Shown: positions 8,749 through 16,368, numbered from the stretch's first letter. The stretch is DNA of 64,000 nt from Roseateles sp. (GCA_016790285.1 JAEUPJ010000061.1:22227-86226); one strand, 5' to 3'. Translations and numbers: made by a program. The notes: a model not told the origin generated them from the letters alone.

Positions 8749-9664
8749 GGGGGTCGGTCCGGGGGCGGTCCCAGAAGGCATAGAAGTTGAACCAGTCGTA
8801 GGGCGAGCGGCGCAGGCGCAGGGCCAGCGCATCGGCGAAGCGCCGCGCGTGCTCGGCCAGCGCGGCCTCGCGGGCGCGGCGCGGCAGCAGCACGCGGTCG
8901 GCCAGCAGCTCGAACTCCAGCGCATAGCCGGCGCCCTCGTGCAGGCTGAGCATCAGGTAGAGCGGGCAGCCCAGCAGCCCGGCGATGAGGTAGGGGCCGA
9001 CGGGGAAGTCAGCCTCCGCGCCCAGGAAGGGCACCCGCACGGTCTTGCTGCCGCGCACGGGCACGCGGTCGCCCGCGATGGCCAGGAACTCGCCGGCCGC
9101 CACGCGCTCGGCCAGCTTGAGCGTGAGGCCCATGTCCAGCTCGCTGACCTCGATGAGCTCGACGCCGCGCGCGGGGTTCAGCCGCGTGAGGATGCGGTTG
9201 AAGCTCTCGGCATGGCGGGTGTGCACGAGCACGTTGACCTTGAGGCCGGGCGCCAGGCTGGCCAGCGTCTGGCACAGCTCCAGGCAGCCGGTGTGGGCAG
9301 TGACGAGCACGCCGCCCTGGCCCGCCAGCGCCTGCTGGTGCACCGCATCGGCGCCGCGCGCCTGCACACGGTCGAGCGGGTAGCGGCCGGCCATGGCCAG
9401 GAGCTTGTCGAGCATGGTCTCGGCGAAGAGGCGCACATGCGCCATGCCTTCGCGCCAGCCAGCATCGGGCTGCAGGCGCCGCAGGTAGCCCAGGCTGTAC
9501 GCGCGCAGGCTGGGCCGCGCCAGCCAGTAGGCGAGCACGACCGGCCCGAGCAGCACGCGGAACACGGTGCGCCCGAGCATGCGGTGCACGAAGAACAGCA
9601 GCCAGATGCCCGCGACAAACGTGTTCTCGCCCATGGCCGCCCAATGGCGGGGCGCGGCCGTCAT
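8729..9664 (-). CDS. LpxL/HtrB-type acyltransferase, APE cluster
   Basis: A 311-residue membrane-associated acyltransferase of the lipid A late acyltransferase family. Hydrophobic residues 15-50 form the membrane anchor, and the catalytic H-X4-E motif is His124 to Glu129 (HTGCLE). It could transfer an aryl polyene acyl group from ACP to a lipid or sugar acceptor, which fits the known lipid anchoring of APE pigments in the outer membrane. In APE clusters a glycosyltransferase and such an acyltransferase occupy the apeJ region, here as two genes. The ATG at 9664 overlaps the glycosyltransferase stop (ATGA). The longer in-frame reading from 10399 runs through that gene and is rejected. Confidence 0.82.
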   Translation of the reverse strand: MTAAPRHWAAMGENTFVAGIWLLFFVHRMLGRTVFRVLLGPVVLAYWLARPSLRAYSLGYLRRLQPDAGWREGMAHVRLFAETMLDKLLAMAGRYPLDRVQARGADAVHQQALAGQGGVLVTAHTGCLELCQTLASLAPGLKVNVLVHTRHAESFNRILTRLNPARGVELIEVSELDMGLTLKLAERVAAGEFLAIAGDRVPVRGSKTVRVPFLGAEADFPVGPYLIAGLLGCPLYLMLSLHEGAGYALEFELLADRVLLPRRAREAALAEHARRFADALALRLRRSPYDWFNFYAFWDRPRTDPHAAHHV

Positions 9665-10392
9665 GCCATCACCTTGCGCCAGAGCAGACGGGGGGCACGC
9701 AACAGCATGCCGAAGAACAGCCGCGTGTGCATGGCCGAGATCAGCACGTTGTCGTGCCAGACGCGGAAGTGCGAGACGCCGTCCTCGGGGTAGCGCACGC
9801 GGGTGGGCAGGTTGGTCACGCGCACGCCGGCCCAGACCAGGCGCACGGCGATCTCGGTGTCGAAGTCCATGCGCCGCCCGACGTACTGGTGCGCGATGCA
9901 ACGCAGCGTGGCGGCCAGCGGGTAGATGCGAAAGCCGCACATCGAGTCGCGCACCTCGAAGGACAAGGTGTTGATCCAGACCCAGATGTGCGTCGCGTAG
10001 CGGCCGTAGAGCCGGGCACGCGGCACGCTGTCGTCGTAGATGGGGTGCCCGCAGATGAGGCGTTCGGGCTCGGCCTGCGCCGCGGCGACGAAGGCGGGCA
10101 CATCGCGCGTGTCGTGCTGGCCGTCGGCATCGATCTGCAGGGCGTGCGTCCAGCCGAGCTGCGCCGCGCGCAGCAGGCCGGCCTTCACCGCGCCGCCCTT
10201 GCCCTGGTTGACGGGCAGACGCTCCAGGAAGACGCCCGGCTGGCGCGCGAGGTCGTCCAGCACTGCGGCGCAGCCGGCTTCGCTGGCGTCGTCCACCAGC
10301 AGCACCGGCAGGCCGTGGGCGCGCAGCGCCGCCACCACACCGCCGACCGGGCCGCCGTGGTTGTAGACAGGGATGACGGCACCGAGCTTCAT
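9661..10392 (-). CDS. Family 2 glycosyltransferase, APE cluster
   Basis: A 243-residue GT-A fold glycosyltransferase of the dolichyl-phosphate mannosyltransferase-like GT2 type. The N-terminus MKLGAVIPVYNHG and the LLVDDAS motif bind the nucleotide. LQIDADGQHD near residue 85-90 is the DxD-like metal site. It lacks the C-terminal membrane helices of DPM synthases with GtrA fusions. A role in adding a sugar to the carrier lipid or pigment is inferred from operon context only. The ATG at 10392 overlaps the ligase stop (ATGA), and the stop overlaps the acyltransferase start. Confidence 0.85.
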   Translation of the reverse strand: MKLGAVIPVYNHGGPVGGVVAALRAHGLPVLLVDDASEAGCAAVLDDLARQPGVFLERLPVNQGKGGAVKAGLLRAAQLGWTHALQIDADGQHDTRDVPAFVAAAQAEPERLICGHPIYDDSVPRARLYGRYATHIWVWINTLSFEVRDSMCGFRIYPLAATLRCIAHQYVGRRMDFDTEIAVRLVWAGVRVTNLPTRVRYPEDGVSHFRVWHDNVLISAMHTRLFFGMLLRAPRLLWRKVMA

Positions 10393-12056
10393 GGGGCACT
10401 GAACAGGAGGCGGCCGCTGGCGTGCTGGCCTTGCGCCGAGTGATAGCGGAAGCTGAGCTTGCCGGCCGACCAGGCCAGCGACAGCGTCACGGGCGGCCCG
10501 GGCGTGATGACGCGCTGGAACTTCAGCGCCTCCATCCCGGCGAAGCTGCCGGCGATGCCAAAGCGCTCGCGGCCGAAGAGCTCGGCCCACTCGACCTGCA
10601 CGACGCCGGCCAGGATGGGGTGGCCGGGGAAATGGCCCTCGAACTGCGGCAGGCGCGGGTCGATGAGCAGCGTGAGGTCGTCGCCCGCGTCGCTGCGCTG
10701 CACGGCGCGCAGCGCGGGGCGCCGCGGGTCGAACTCGGCCAGCAGCCGCGCCTGGGTGGACTTGCCCTGCGTGTTGACTGGCAGCTCCGGCAGGAAGCGA
10801 AATCGCCTCGGCAGGGCCACGCGCTCGACGACGCCGGCCAGCGCCTCGCGCAGGGCCTCGGCGAGCGCCCGCTTGCCTTGCGTGTCGTGCAGCTGCCAGC
10901 CGGCTTCGGCGGGTACGGCAACGACGGCGATCTGCTCGCGCGGGGCGGTCATGGGCACGAGGCGCAGGTCCGCCACGAGCGGCGAGGCCCGCAGCGCCGC
11001 CTCGACGGCGGTGAGCGACACGCGCTTCTCGGCGATCTTGACGATGCGGTCCGCGCGGCCGCGCAGCTCGAAGCCGCCCTCGACGGCCTCAGCCCGGTCG
11101 GCGCTCGGCATCCAGCCGTCGTCGTCGAGGTGGGCGGAGCGCAGCCACAGGGTGCCCTCGTCCAGCCGCCACTGCACGCCTGGCAGTGCACGCCAGTGCG
11201 AGGCCGCGCCGGGGCTGCGCTGGCGCCAGGCGACGCCGCCCGTCTCGCTGCTGCCGTAGACCTCGATGGGCGCCAGGCCGAACACGCGCAGGCATTCGGG
11301 CACGGCGGCGTCGGGCAGCGGCGCGCCCGAGCTGAAGACCTGGCGCACACGCGCCTGCGCCTGCAGCGGCAGGCGGCTCAAGTGCGCGGGGCTGGCGATG
11401 AGGACGGCGTCGCTGGCAGGCGGGGTCAGCTCGGCGATGTCTTCGAGCACGACGACGCTGTGGGACTGCACCGACCGCCCAGTGGCCAGCGGCCACAGCA
11501 CGCGGAACAGCAGGCCGTAGACATGCTGGTGCGACACGCTGGCCAGCACCGCGGCACCGGGCGCCGTGGCGCCGAACGCTTGCTCGAGTGCCGTGATCTC
11601 GTCGAAGAGCTGGCGCAGACGCTTGGGCAGCGCCTGCGGCTGGCCGGTGGATCCGGAGGTGAAGACGACGAGGTGCTGCGCCTCGGGGTCCAGCGGGGCA
11701 GCAGGCTCGGCGGGCACCTCGGCCGGGCGGACCACCGGCAGGCCCGGCGGGGCGGGCACGTCGCCCGCGAAGGCGTCCACGCGCTGCGCGAGCGCCTGGC
11801 GGCTGTCGGCGGTCATGTCGCCGGGCAGCCAGGCCTGCTTGCGGGCCTGCCAGAGGCCGAACAGGGCGGCGATGAAGTCCAGGGTGTCCTGGAAGTACAG
11901 CCCGAAGCGCTGGCCAGGGTGCGCGGCAAAGGCCGCCTGCCAGCGCGCGGCCTCGGCCCACAGCGCGGCACCCGTGACCGCTTCACGGCGGCGCCAGCCG
12001 ATGACGGCCGGCGGCGGCAGCGTCAGCAGCGCGGCCAGTCGCTCGGCCGGCGTCAT
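10389..12056 (-). CDS. Fused acyl-AMP ligase and hotdog dehydratase (ApeH-ApeI type)
   Basis: A 555-residue two-domain protein. Residues about 1-440 form an ANL-family adenylating enzyme. It has the P-loop VFTSGSTGQPQ (a Gln replaces the usual Lys), the A5 motif YGSSETGGVAW, the hinge region GFELRGRADRIVKI and a C-terminal lysine in NTQGKSTQ. Residues about 450-555 form a FabZ/FabA-like hotdog domain with HFPGHPILAGV. The ligase would activate the aryl acid for loading on ACP, and the dehydratase would pair with the free ApeP-type subunit. In the E. coli and Xenorhabdus clusters these are described as separate ApeH and ApeI proteins; here no stop separates them. The ATG at 12056 overlaps the upstream membrane protein stop (ATGA). 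Confidence 0.87.
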   Translation of the reverse strand: MTPAERLAALLTLPPPAVIGWRRREAVTGAALWAEAARWQAAFAAHPGQRFGLYFQDTLDFIAALFGLWQARKQAWLPGDMTADSRQALAQRVDAFAGDVPAPPGLPVVRPAEVPAEPAAPLDPEAQHLVVFTSGSTGQPQALPKRLRQLFDEITALEQAFGATAPGAAVLASVSHQHVYGLLFRVLWPLATGRSVQSHSVVVLEDIAELTPPASDAVLIASPAHLSRLPLQAQARVRQVFSSGAPLPDAAVPECLRVFGLAPIEVYGSSETGGVAWRQRSPGAASHWRALPGVQWRLDEGTLWLRSAHLDDDGWMPSADRAEAVEGGFELRGRADRIVKIAEKRVSLTAVEAALRASPLVADLRLVPMTAPREQIAVVAVPAEAGWQLHDTQGKRALAEALREALAGVVERVALPRRFRFLPELPVNTQGKSTQARLLAEFDPRRPALRAVQRSDAGDDLTLLIDPRLPQFEGHFPGHPILAGVVQVEWAELFGRERFGIAGSFAGMEALKFQRVITPGPPVTLSLAWSAGKLSFRYHSAQGQHASGRLLFSAP

Positions 12057-12607
12057 GCCTGCGCCCTCGCGTAGCGCGCCCGCAGGTGGCGGCGCAGCAG
12101 CCATTCACCACCCATCAGCGTGCCGATCAGCACGTAGGCGATCAGGCCGTTGTAGAGCGCCCAGACCTGCTCGCTGGCCCACAGCGCCGTGGCCAAGGCC
12201 AGGCCGCCGTTCAGCACGAAGAAGCCGCACCAGACCTGCGTCACGCGGCGCGTATAGGCCTGGCCGCGGGCGTCCAGGTCGGGCTCCTGCAGCCGCGCAA
12301 TGCGCTCGGCCACGCTCGGCCCGCGGACCAGGCTCAGCCCGAACACGCCCAGCAGCACCGCGTTCACGAGCACCGGGTAGAGTTTGAGGGGCAGGCTCAT
12401 GTTGAGCAGCGCGGTGCTGCCCGCCAGCAGCAGTGCGGCCAGCGCCACAAAGCGCGCCTGCACGACCTGCGCGCCGCCGGCCAGCCAGCGCAGGCCGCCA
12501 AGCACGAGCAGCAGCAGCGCCAGGTAGCGGGGCTCAACGTGCCCCAGGCTGAAATAGACGATCAGGGGATACGCGGCCGTGAGGGCCAGCACCAGGGCCC
12601 AACGCAT
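12053..12607 (-). CDS. Small polytopic membrane protein (COG4648-like), APE cluster
   Basis: About 184 residues with roughly five or six hydrophobic helices, for example RWALVLALTAAYPLIVYF at the N-terminus. It matches in length and position (between the ACPs and the ligase, apeG position) the COG4648-type membrane protein found in aryl polyene clusters. No function is known to me. The ATG at 12607 is preferred over one at 12649 because the latter overlaps the ACP gene by 29 bp and adds a charged Pro/Arg leader. A GGGG stretch lies about 6 nt upstream of 12607. The stop overlaps the ligase start (ATGA). Confidence 0.72.
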   Translation of the reverse strand: MRWALVLALTAAYPLIVYFSLGHVEPRYLALLLLVLGGLRWLAGGAQVVQARFVALAALLLAGSTALLNMSLPLKLYPVLVNAVLLGVFGLSLVRGPSVAERIARLQEPDLDARGQAYTRRVTQVWCGFFVLNGGLALATALWASEQVWALYNGLIAYVLIGTLMGGEWLLRRHLRARYARAQA

Positions 12608-12620
12608 CGCGTACCCCGAA

Positions 12621-12905
12621 TCAGGCGGTGGCCGCCGTCGGCTTGTCACCGACCTCGGCGTCGGCCTGCAGCAGGCCTTGCAGGGCGTCGATGACGTCCT
12701 GGACGGTGCGCACGGCCTTGAAGGCCTCGGGCTGCAGGCGCTTGCCGACGAGGGGCTTGAGCTTCACGATGAGGTCCACGGCATCGATGCTGTCGATGTC
12801 GAGGTCGTCGTAGAGCTTGGATTGGGTCGAGACGCGCTCGGCCTCGATGTCGAAGGTGTCGACGAGGATGCTGCGCAGGCGATCAAAGATTTCTTGGTCG
12901 GTCAT
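12621..12905 (-). CDS. apeF: Acyl carrier protein, APE cluster (first-listed of two)
   Basis: A 94-residue ACP with the phosphopantetheine attachment motif DIDSIDAVDL, modified residue Ser39. It has the typical acidic helix II and a short Ala/Thr-rich tail. APE systems use two ACPs (ApeE and ApeF) to carry the starter and the growing chain, and both are present side by side here. Which one is E or F is assigned by gene order, not by a diagnostic residue. It lies 9 bp after the other ACP gene and 13 bp before the membrane-protein start, so it is within the same transcript. Confidence 0.88.
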   Translation of the reverse strand: MTDQEIFDRLRSILVDTFDIEAERVSTQSKLYDDLDIDSIDAVDLIVKLKPLVGKRLQPEAFKAVRTVQDVIDALQGLLQADAEVGDKPTAATA

Positions 12906-12914
12906 GGCCTGGCC

Positions 12915-13181
12915 TCACGCGGCAATCTTGCGGTGGCTGTCGACGAAGTTCGCCAGCGCGCGAATGCTGGCGAAGTGGCGGCGGGTCTCGGTGGAATCGG
13001 CGGCCATGCTCAGGCCGTAGCGCTTTTGCAGGGCCAGGCCGAGCTCGAGCGCATCGATGGAATCCAGGCCCAGGCCTTCGACGAACAGCGCCTGCTCGGC
13101 GTCGATGTCCTCGGGCTTGAGGTCCTCAAGTTGGAGTGCCGAGATCAGCAGTTCCTTGATTTCTTGTTCCAGCGCTTGCAT
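12915..13181 (-). CDS. apeE: Acyl carrier protein, APE cluster (second of two)
   Basis: An 88-residue ACP with attachment motif GLDSIDALEL, Ser41. The ATG at 13181 has a good ribosome-binding site (GGGGAG, 3-8 nt upstream) located inside the 3' end of the acyltransferase gene, with which it overlaps by 56 bp. The overlap is real on both sides, because both the ACP fold start (MQALEQEIKELL) and the in-frame stop of the upstream gene at 13126 are plain. See the finding on this overlap. Assignment as ApeE versus ApeF is by order only. Confidence 0.88.
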   Translation of the reverse strand: MQALEQEIKELLISALQLEDLKPEDIDAEQALFVEGLGLDSIDALELGLALQKRYGLSMAADSTETRRHFASIRALANFVDSHRKIAA

Positions 13182-13983
13182 GACTCCCCTTCGTGACGGT
13201 TTTCGGTGGCCTTGTGGGCTCAGAGAAAAACTGGATCAGGCTTTCCGTCAGCCGCCGTGCCGCGCGCCCATGCTCACCGCCGGCCGCGTCCAGCACGGGC
13301 GCAGTGGGCAGGTCGTCGCCGACCTCGATGGTGAAGCGCAGCGGGCGCTTGGCAACAGTCCACCAGGGCTGCCCCTTGTAGAGACCGAGCGGCTCGCAAT
13401 GGATACGCACCGGCGTGATGTCGAGTCCGCCGCGCAAGGCGATCTGCGCCGCGCCGCGTTGCATCTTCAGGGCCTGCCCGGGCTGCGACCGCGTGCCTTC
13501 GGGAAAGATGATCAGGTTGCTGCCCGCCGCCAGCGTGTCTGTACAAGCCAGCAACAAATCAGACCCGGGATTGTTGCAGATATAGCCTGTAGCGCGGACC
13601 GGACCCCGCGTGCATGGGTGGGTAGCAAGCGTGGACTTGACCACGCAACTGGCGTTCGGGACGAGCCCGATCAGGAAGGCGACGTCGATCAGCGTGGGGT
13701 GGTTGGCCAGGATGAGCAGGCCGCGGCGCTGGAGCTTCTCCACGCCATGCACTTCATAGCGGATCAGGCCCAGCAGCCGCATCCAGCCGACGAACAGGCG
13801 GAACACGGCCTGCACCACGTCGCGGGCGGCGCGCTGGCGGCGTGCCGGGTCGCGGTAGACCAACGACTGCAGCGGGAAGACGACCACCCACAGCAGGAAT
13901 CCGCCCACGCCGAAGCAGGCGAAGGCCAGTGCCGTCGCGAAGATGCGCCAGAGCCGCCCCGGCATGTGTCGCCACTCAGCCAT
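13126..13983 (-). CDS. 1-acyl-glycerol-3-phosphate acyltransferase-like protein, APE cluster
   Basis: A 285-residue PlsC-family acyltransferase. It has an N-terminal membrane helix (residues about 12-40), the catalytic HX4D at His95-Asp100 (NHPTLID) and the second motif FPEGTRS near residue 165. It corresponds to the apeD position. It probably acylates a glycerol- or lipid-type acceptor in the inner membrane that later carries the polyene, which is an inference from context. The ATG at 13983 overlaps the upstream CLF stop by 8 bp. The last 20 or so residues are Thr/Gly-rich, look non-conserved and overlap the ACP gene. Confidence 0.83.
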   Translation of the reverse strand: MAEWRHMPGRLWRIFATALAFACFGVGGFLLWVVVFPLQSLVYRDPARRQRAARDVVQAVFRLFVGWMRLLGLIRYEVHGVEKLQRRGLLILANHPTLIDVAFLIGLVPNASCVVKSTLATHPCTRGPVRATGYICNNPGSDLLLACTDTLAAGSNLIIFPEGTRSQPGQALKMQRGAAQIALRGGLDITPVRIHCEPLGLYKGQPWWTVAKRPLRFTIEVGDDLPTAPVLDAAGGEHGRAARRLTESLIQFFSEPTRPPKTVTKGSHASAGTRNQGTADLGTPT

Positions 13984-14698
13984 GGCGGCTCCAGTGCCAG
14001 CTGCCCTGCGGGCCGGGCTGGTCCCAGGCGGGGGCATCGCCCGCCAGGAAATGCAGAGTGGCCAGGTCGTCCGGCAGGCCGGAAGCGGGCGCGCTTGCGG
14101 GCGCTCCCGCTCGCAGGCGCAGCCCCGCGCCGGCCGGCTCCAGCAGCACGGCCCAGGCCCGCAGCGGGCCGGGATGGGATTCGAAGGACTGGTAGGGCTC
14201 GGGCAGTTCGGCCTCGACCGACACAACCAGCACCTGCGGCGCGCCGCCGGCCAGCAGCCCGACCGCTTCGCACACGCCGGCCGAGGCGCTCGCCGCCCCG
14301 GCGGAGATGGCGCTGTAGTTGGCGGTGTCGCCCCGCGCGATCGAGTACTGGGCGCTGCTGGCGTTGTGCACCGACAGGCTGAAGGCGGTGGGCGACAGCG
14401 CCTCGCCCTGGCACAACTGGCGCAGCAGGGCGACGGATCGTGCGATCTCGCCCCAACGGGACGTGAACACGACAGGCCCGGTGGGCGCATCGCCCTGGGC
14501 CCACCAGGCCACCTGCAACGCGGCACGCCCGAGCGGGTCGATGCGCCGGCGCGTCATCGCCGGCACTTCGGCCAACGGCGCCTGCCCCTCACCGGCAGGC
14601 AGCGGCCACGTGGGCGCCGCGAGCCAGCCCTGCCAGGCCTCCGGGGTCGGCAGGCCGGGCGACCAGGCGGCCCAGCGGCAAACGCGGAAGTCGGTCAT
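13976..14698 (-). CDS. apeC: Ketosynthase-like chain-length factor lacking the active Cys, APE cluster
   Basis: A 240-residue beta-ketoacyl-synthase N-terminal-like protein. It keeps the hydrophobic and dimer-interface patterns (SVHNASSAQYSIARGD, ANYSAISAGAASASAG) but has no Cys where a ketosynthase would have it. It also ends before the His-containing half. In the published APE system the ApeO KS forms a heterodimer with such a protein, ApeC, which sets chain length. It is the first gene of the operon (ATG at 14698), with palindromic sequence upstream at 14735-14763. It overlaps the acyltransferase start by 8 bp. Confidence 0.83.
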   Translation of the reverse strand: MTDFRVCRWAAWSPGLPTPEAWQGWLAAPTWPLPAGEGQAPLAEVPAMTRRRIDPLGRAALQVAWWAQGDAPTGPVVFTSRWGEIARSVALLRQLCQGEALSPTAFSLSVHNASSAQYSIARGDTANYSAISAGAASASAGVCEAVGLLAGGAPQVLVVSVEAELPEPYQSFESHPGPLRAWAVLLEPAGAGLRLRAGAPASAPASGLPDDLATLHFLAGDAPAWDQPGPQGSWHWSRHG

Positions 14699-14734
14699 CG
14701 GAGGCGTGAAGGGGGTGGCTCGAGCGAGGAAGGG

Positions 14735-14763
14735 GCGGATTATCCGCAGCCGCTTCCGCGGCT
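14735..14763. promoter_or_regulatory. Two abutting palindromes upstream of the APE operon
   Basis: GCGGATTATCCGC (14735-14747) is a perfect inverted repeat around a central T. It is followed at once by AGCCGCttccGCGGCT (14748-14763), a 6-bp perfect stem with a 4-nt loop. Both lie 37-65 bp upstream of the first APE start codon at 14698. On the minus strand the first contains a TAATCC that could serve as a weak -10. On the plus strand the second is followed by TTTT, but no plus-strand gene ends here. Operator or leader structure is possible; neither is proven. Confidence 0.35.
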
Positions 14764-14804
14764 TTTGGAGTGCACAGTCCAGAAAGCCGGGGAAGATTGC
14801 CGTC

Positions 14805-15926
14805 TCAACCGGTGAATTCGGCCTGCATCAGCAGGAAATCGTCAGCCAGAAGCGGGGACGCGGCCATGCACCGCACCCGGGCAAAGGTCTGCTGCGGCGC
14901 ATGGCCGCCCGACGGCGGCAGGCACGCCAGCAGCGCCTCGAAGTCGTCCAGCGTCAGCGGCCGGCCGCTGCGGTCGGGGAAGTCGAACACGCCTTTGTTG
15001 AACAGGTGGAGGCGGCTTCCCGGCGGGACCGTGCAAGCCTCCTGCGTGAAGACGGTGCCGGGCAACAGGCCCACGGGTGGGTTCAGCGACTCCAGGCGCA
15101 GCATCTCGCCGTCGGGCATGCGCAGCAGCGCCGCGTGGTGGCCAGCGCTGGCGTGCTGCAGCACACGGGTGGCCGGGTCCAGCACGCCGGCCCAGGCGGT
15201 GAAGAAAAGTCCCACGTGCGCGCCCAGGCGCCAGCGGTCGTGCAACTGCTGCAACAGCGCCGCCGGGCCGGGGCTGTCGGCGACTTCGCGCAGCTCCTGC
15301 AAGACGCGCGCGGCATGGCGGGCGACATGCTCGGCCGGGCCGTTGACGTCGATGACGACGAAGGCGAGGCGGTCGCCGGCCAGCGGCAGGACAGCCACGC
15401 CCGCGCCCCGCGGCGGCTCGGCCGGGCGGTAGCAGCAGTCGGTGCGCACAGGCCCCTTGGTGAGCGGCGCGGGCAGCCAGGCGGCGACGGTCAGCTCCCG
15501 TTCGGCATCCTCGTACGCGGCGCGCACGAGGCGCTCGGGGGAGAGGAAGTCGTGGCGAAAGAGGTGCTGCCCGATGGCGAGCGTGCCACCCGGCGCCAGG
15601 TAGGCGTTGCCCGCCACACGCTGGCCGTTGATGTAGCTACCGTTGGTGGAGTTGAGGTCGGTGACCTTGAGCGCGGGGCGGCCGGCTTCGACGCGCACGC
15701 GGCAATGCAGGGCCGAGACCTGCAGCTCCGGCAGCACGAGGTCGGCCGCCGTGCGGCGGCCGATGACCAGGGGCCGATCACCGATGTCGATGCGCCGGCC
15801 GGGCTGCACGCCTTCCAGCACGACGAGGCTGTGGCGCCACTCACCCAGAACGCTGCGCCCAAAAGCACCGAGCGCGGCAGGGGCCGCGCTCGGTGGGGTG
15901 GGGGTGTCGAGCGTCTGCTCGTCCAT
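14805..15926 (-). CDS. FHA-domain protein with PP2C/SpoIIE-like phosphatase domain
   Basis: A 373-residue cytoplasmic protein. Residues 33-125 are a forkhead-associated domain with the phosphothreonine-binding residues of GR (56-57), S71..H74 and N92 with STNG. Residues about 140-370 look like a PPM-type serine/threonine phosphatase: DVNG at 193-196, ASAGH at 259-263 and ADDF at 361-364. The usual TDG metal motif reads NKG (310-312), so catalysis may be impaired. It would bind a phosphoprotein and dephosphorylate or sense it; the partner is unknown. The ATG at 15926 is only 22 bp after the atpC stop and has no good ribosome-binding site. An intrinsic terminator lies inside codons about 11-22. 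Confidence 0.78.
   Translation of the reverse strand: MDEQTLDTPTPPSAAPAALGAFGRSVLGEWRHSLVVLEGVQPGRRIDIGDRPLVIGRRTAADLVLPELQVSALHCRVRVEAGRPALKVTDLNSTNGSYINGQRVAGNAYLAPGGTLAIGQHLFRHDFLSPERLVRAAYEDAERELTVAAWLPAPLTKGPVRTDCCYRPAEPPRGAGVAVLPLAGDRLAFVVIDVNGPAEHVARHAARVLQELREVADSPGPAALLQQLHDRWRLGAHVGLFFTAWAGVLDPATRVLQHASAGHHAALLRMPDGEMLRLESLNPPVGLLPGTVFTQEACTVPPGSRLHLFNKGVFDFPDRSGRPLTLDDFEALLACLPPSGGHAPQQTFARVRCMAASPLLADDFLLMQAEFTG
15861..15895 (-). terminator. Intrinsic terminator of the atp transcript, inside the FHA gene
   Basis: Arms at 15866-15878 and 15883-15895 form a perfect 13-bp GC-rich stem (CACCGAGCGCGGC on the plus strand) with a 4-nt loop. On the minus strand the stem is followed directly by CTTTT (15861-15865). 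This is a classic rho-independent terminator for minus-strand transcription, 54-88 bp beyond the atpC stop. It lies within the 5' coding part of the FHA gene, so it would stop atp transcripts and attenuate FHA expression unless that gene has its own downstream promoter and start. Confidence 0.8.
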
Positions 15927-15948
15927 CGCGGTGCGCGAGGGAGGCGCC

Positions 15949-16368
15949 TTACTTCTTGAGGAACTTGCGCAGCGCGGCGATCTGGGCGGCCTGGATGGCC
16001 AGCTCGCTCTGGATCGCAGCCTGGTCGATCGAGTCCTTGGCGTTGCGCAGGGCCTCTTCGGCCTGCTTCTTCGCCTCGACGGCCTTGGCCTCGTCCAGGT
16101 CCTTGCCGCGGATGGCGGTGTCGGCCAGCACGGTCACCCGGTGCGGCTGGACTTCGAGGATGCCACCGGCGACGAAGACGAACTCTTCGCTGCCGTCCGG
16201 GCGCTCGATGCGCACGGCACCCGGCTTGATACGAGTGATCAGCGGCGTGTGCTTCGGCAGGATGCCGAGCTCGCCACTCTCGCCCGGCAGGGCGACGAAC
16301 TTGGCCTCGCCGGAGAAGATCTGCTCTTCGGCGGAGACCACGTCGACGTGGAGGGTTGCCATGTTCAA
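15949..16368 (-). CDS. atpC: F1F0 ATP synthase epsilon subunit
   Basis: A 139-residue epsilon subunit with the N-terminal beta sandwich ([18 protein letters not shown] after two extra residues, [28 protein letters not shown]). A C-terminal two-helix part rich in Ala, Glu and Lys can inhibit the enzyme. It belongs to the central stalk with gamma on the cytoplasmic face. It is the last gene of the atp operon. The 128-bp gap to atpD, which holds a hairpin at 16441-16458, is the largest in the operon and may tune its lower stoichiometry. Confidence 0.97.
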   Translation of the reverse strand: MNMATLHVDVVSAEEQIFSGEAKFVALPGESGELGILPKHTPLITRIKPGAVRIERPDGSEEFVFVAGGILEVQPHRVTVLADTAIRGKDLDEAKAVEAKKQAEEALRNAKDSIDQAAIQSELAIQAAQIAALRKFLKK

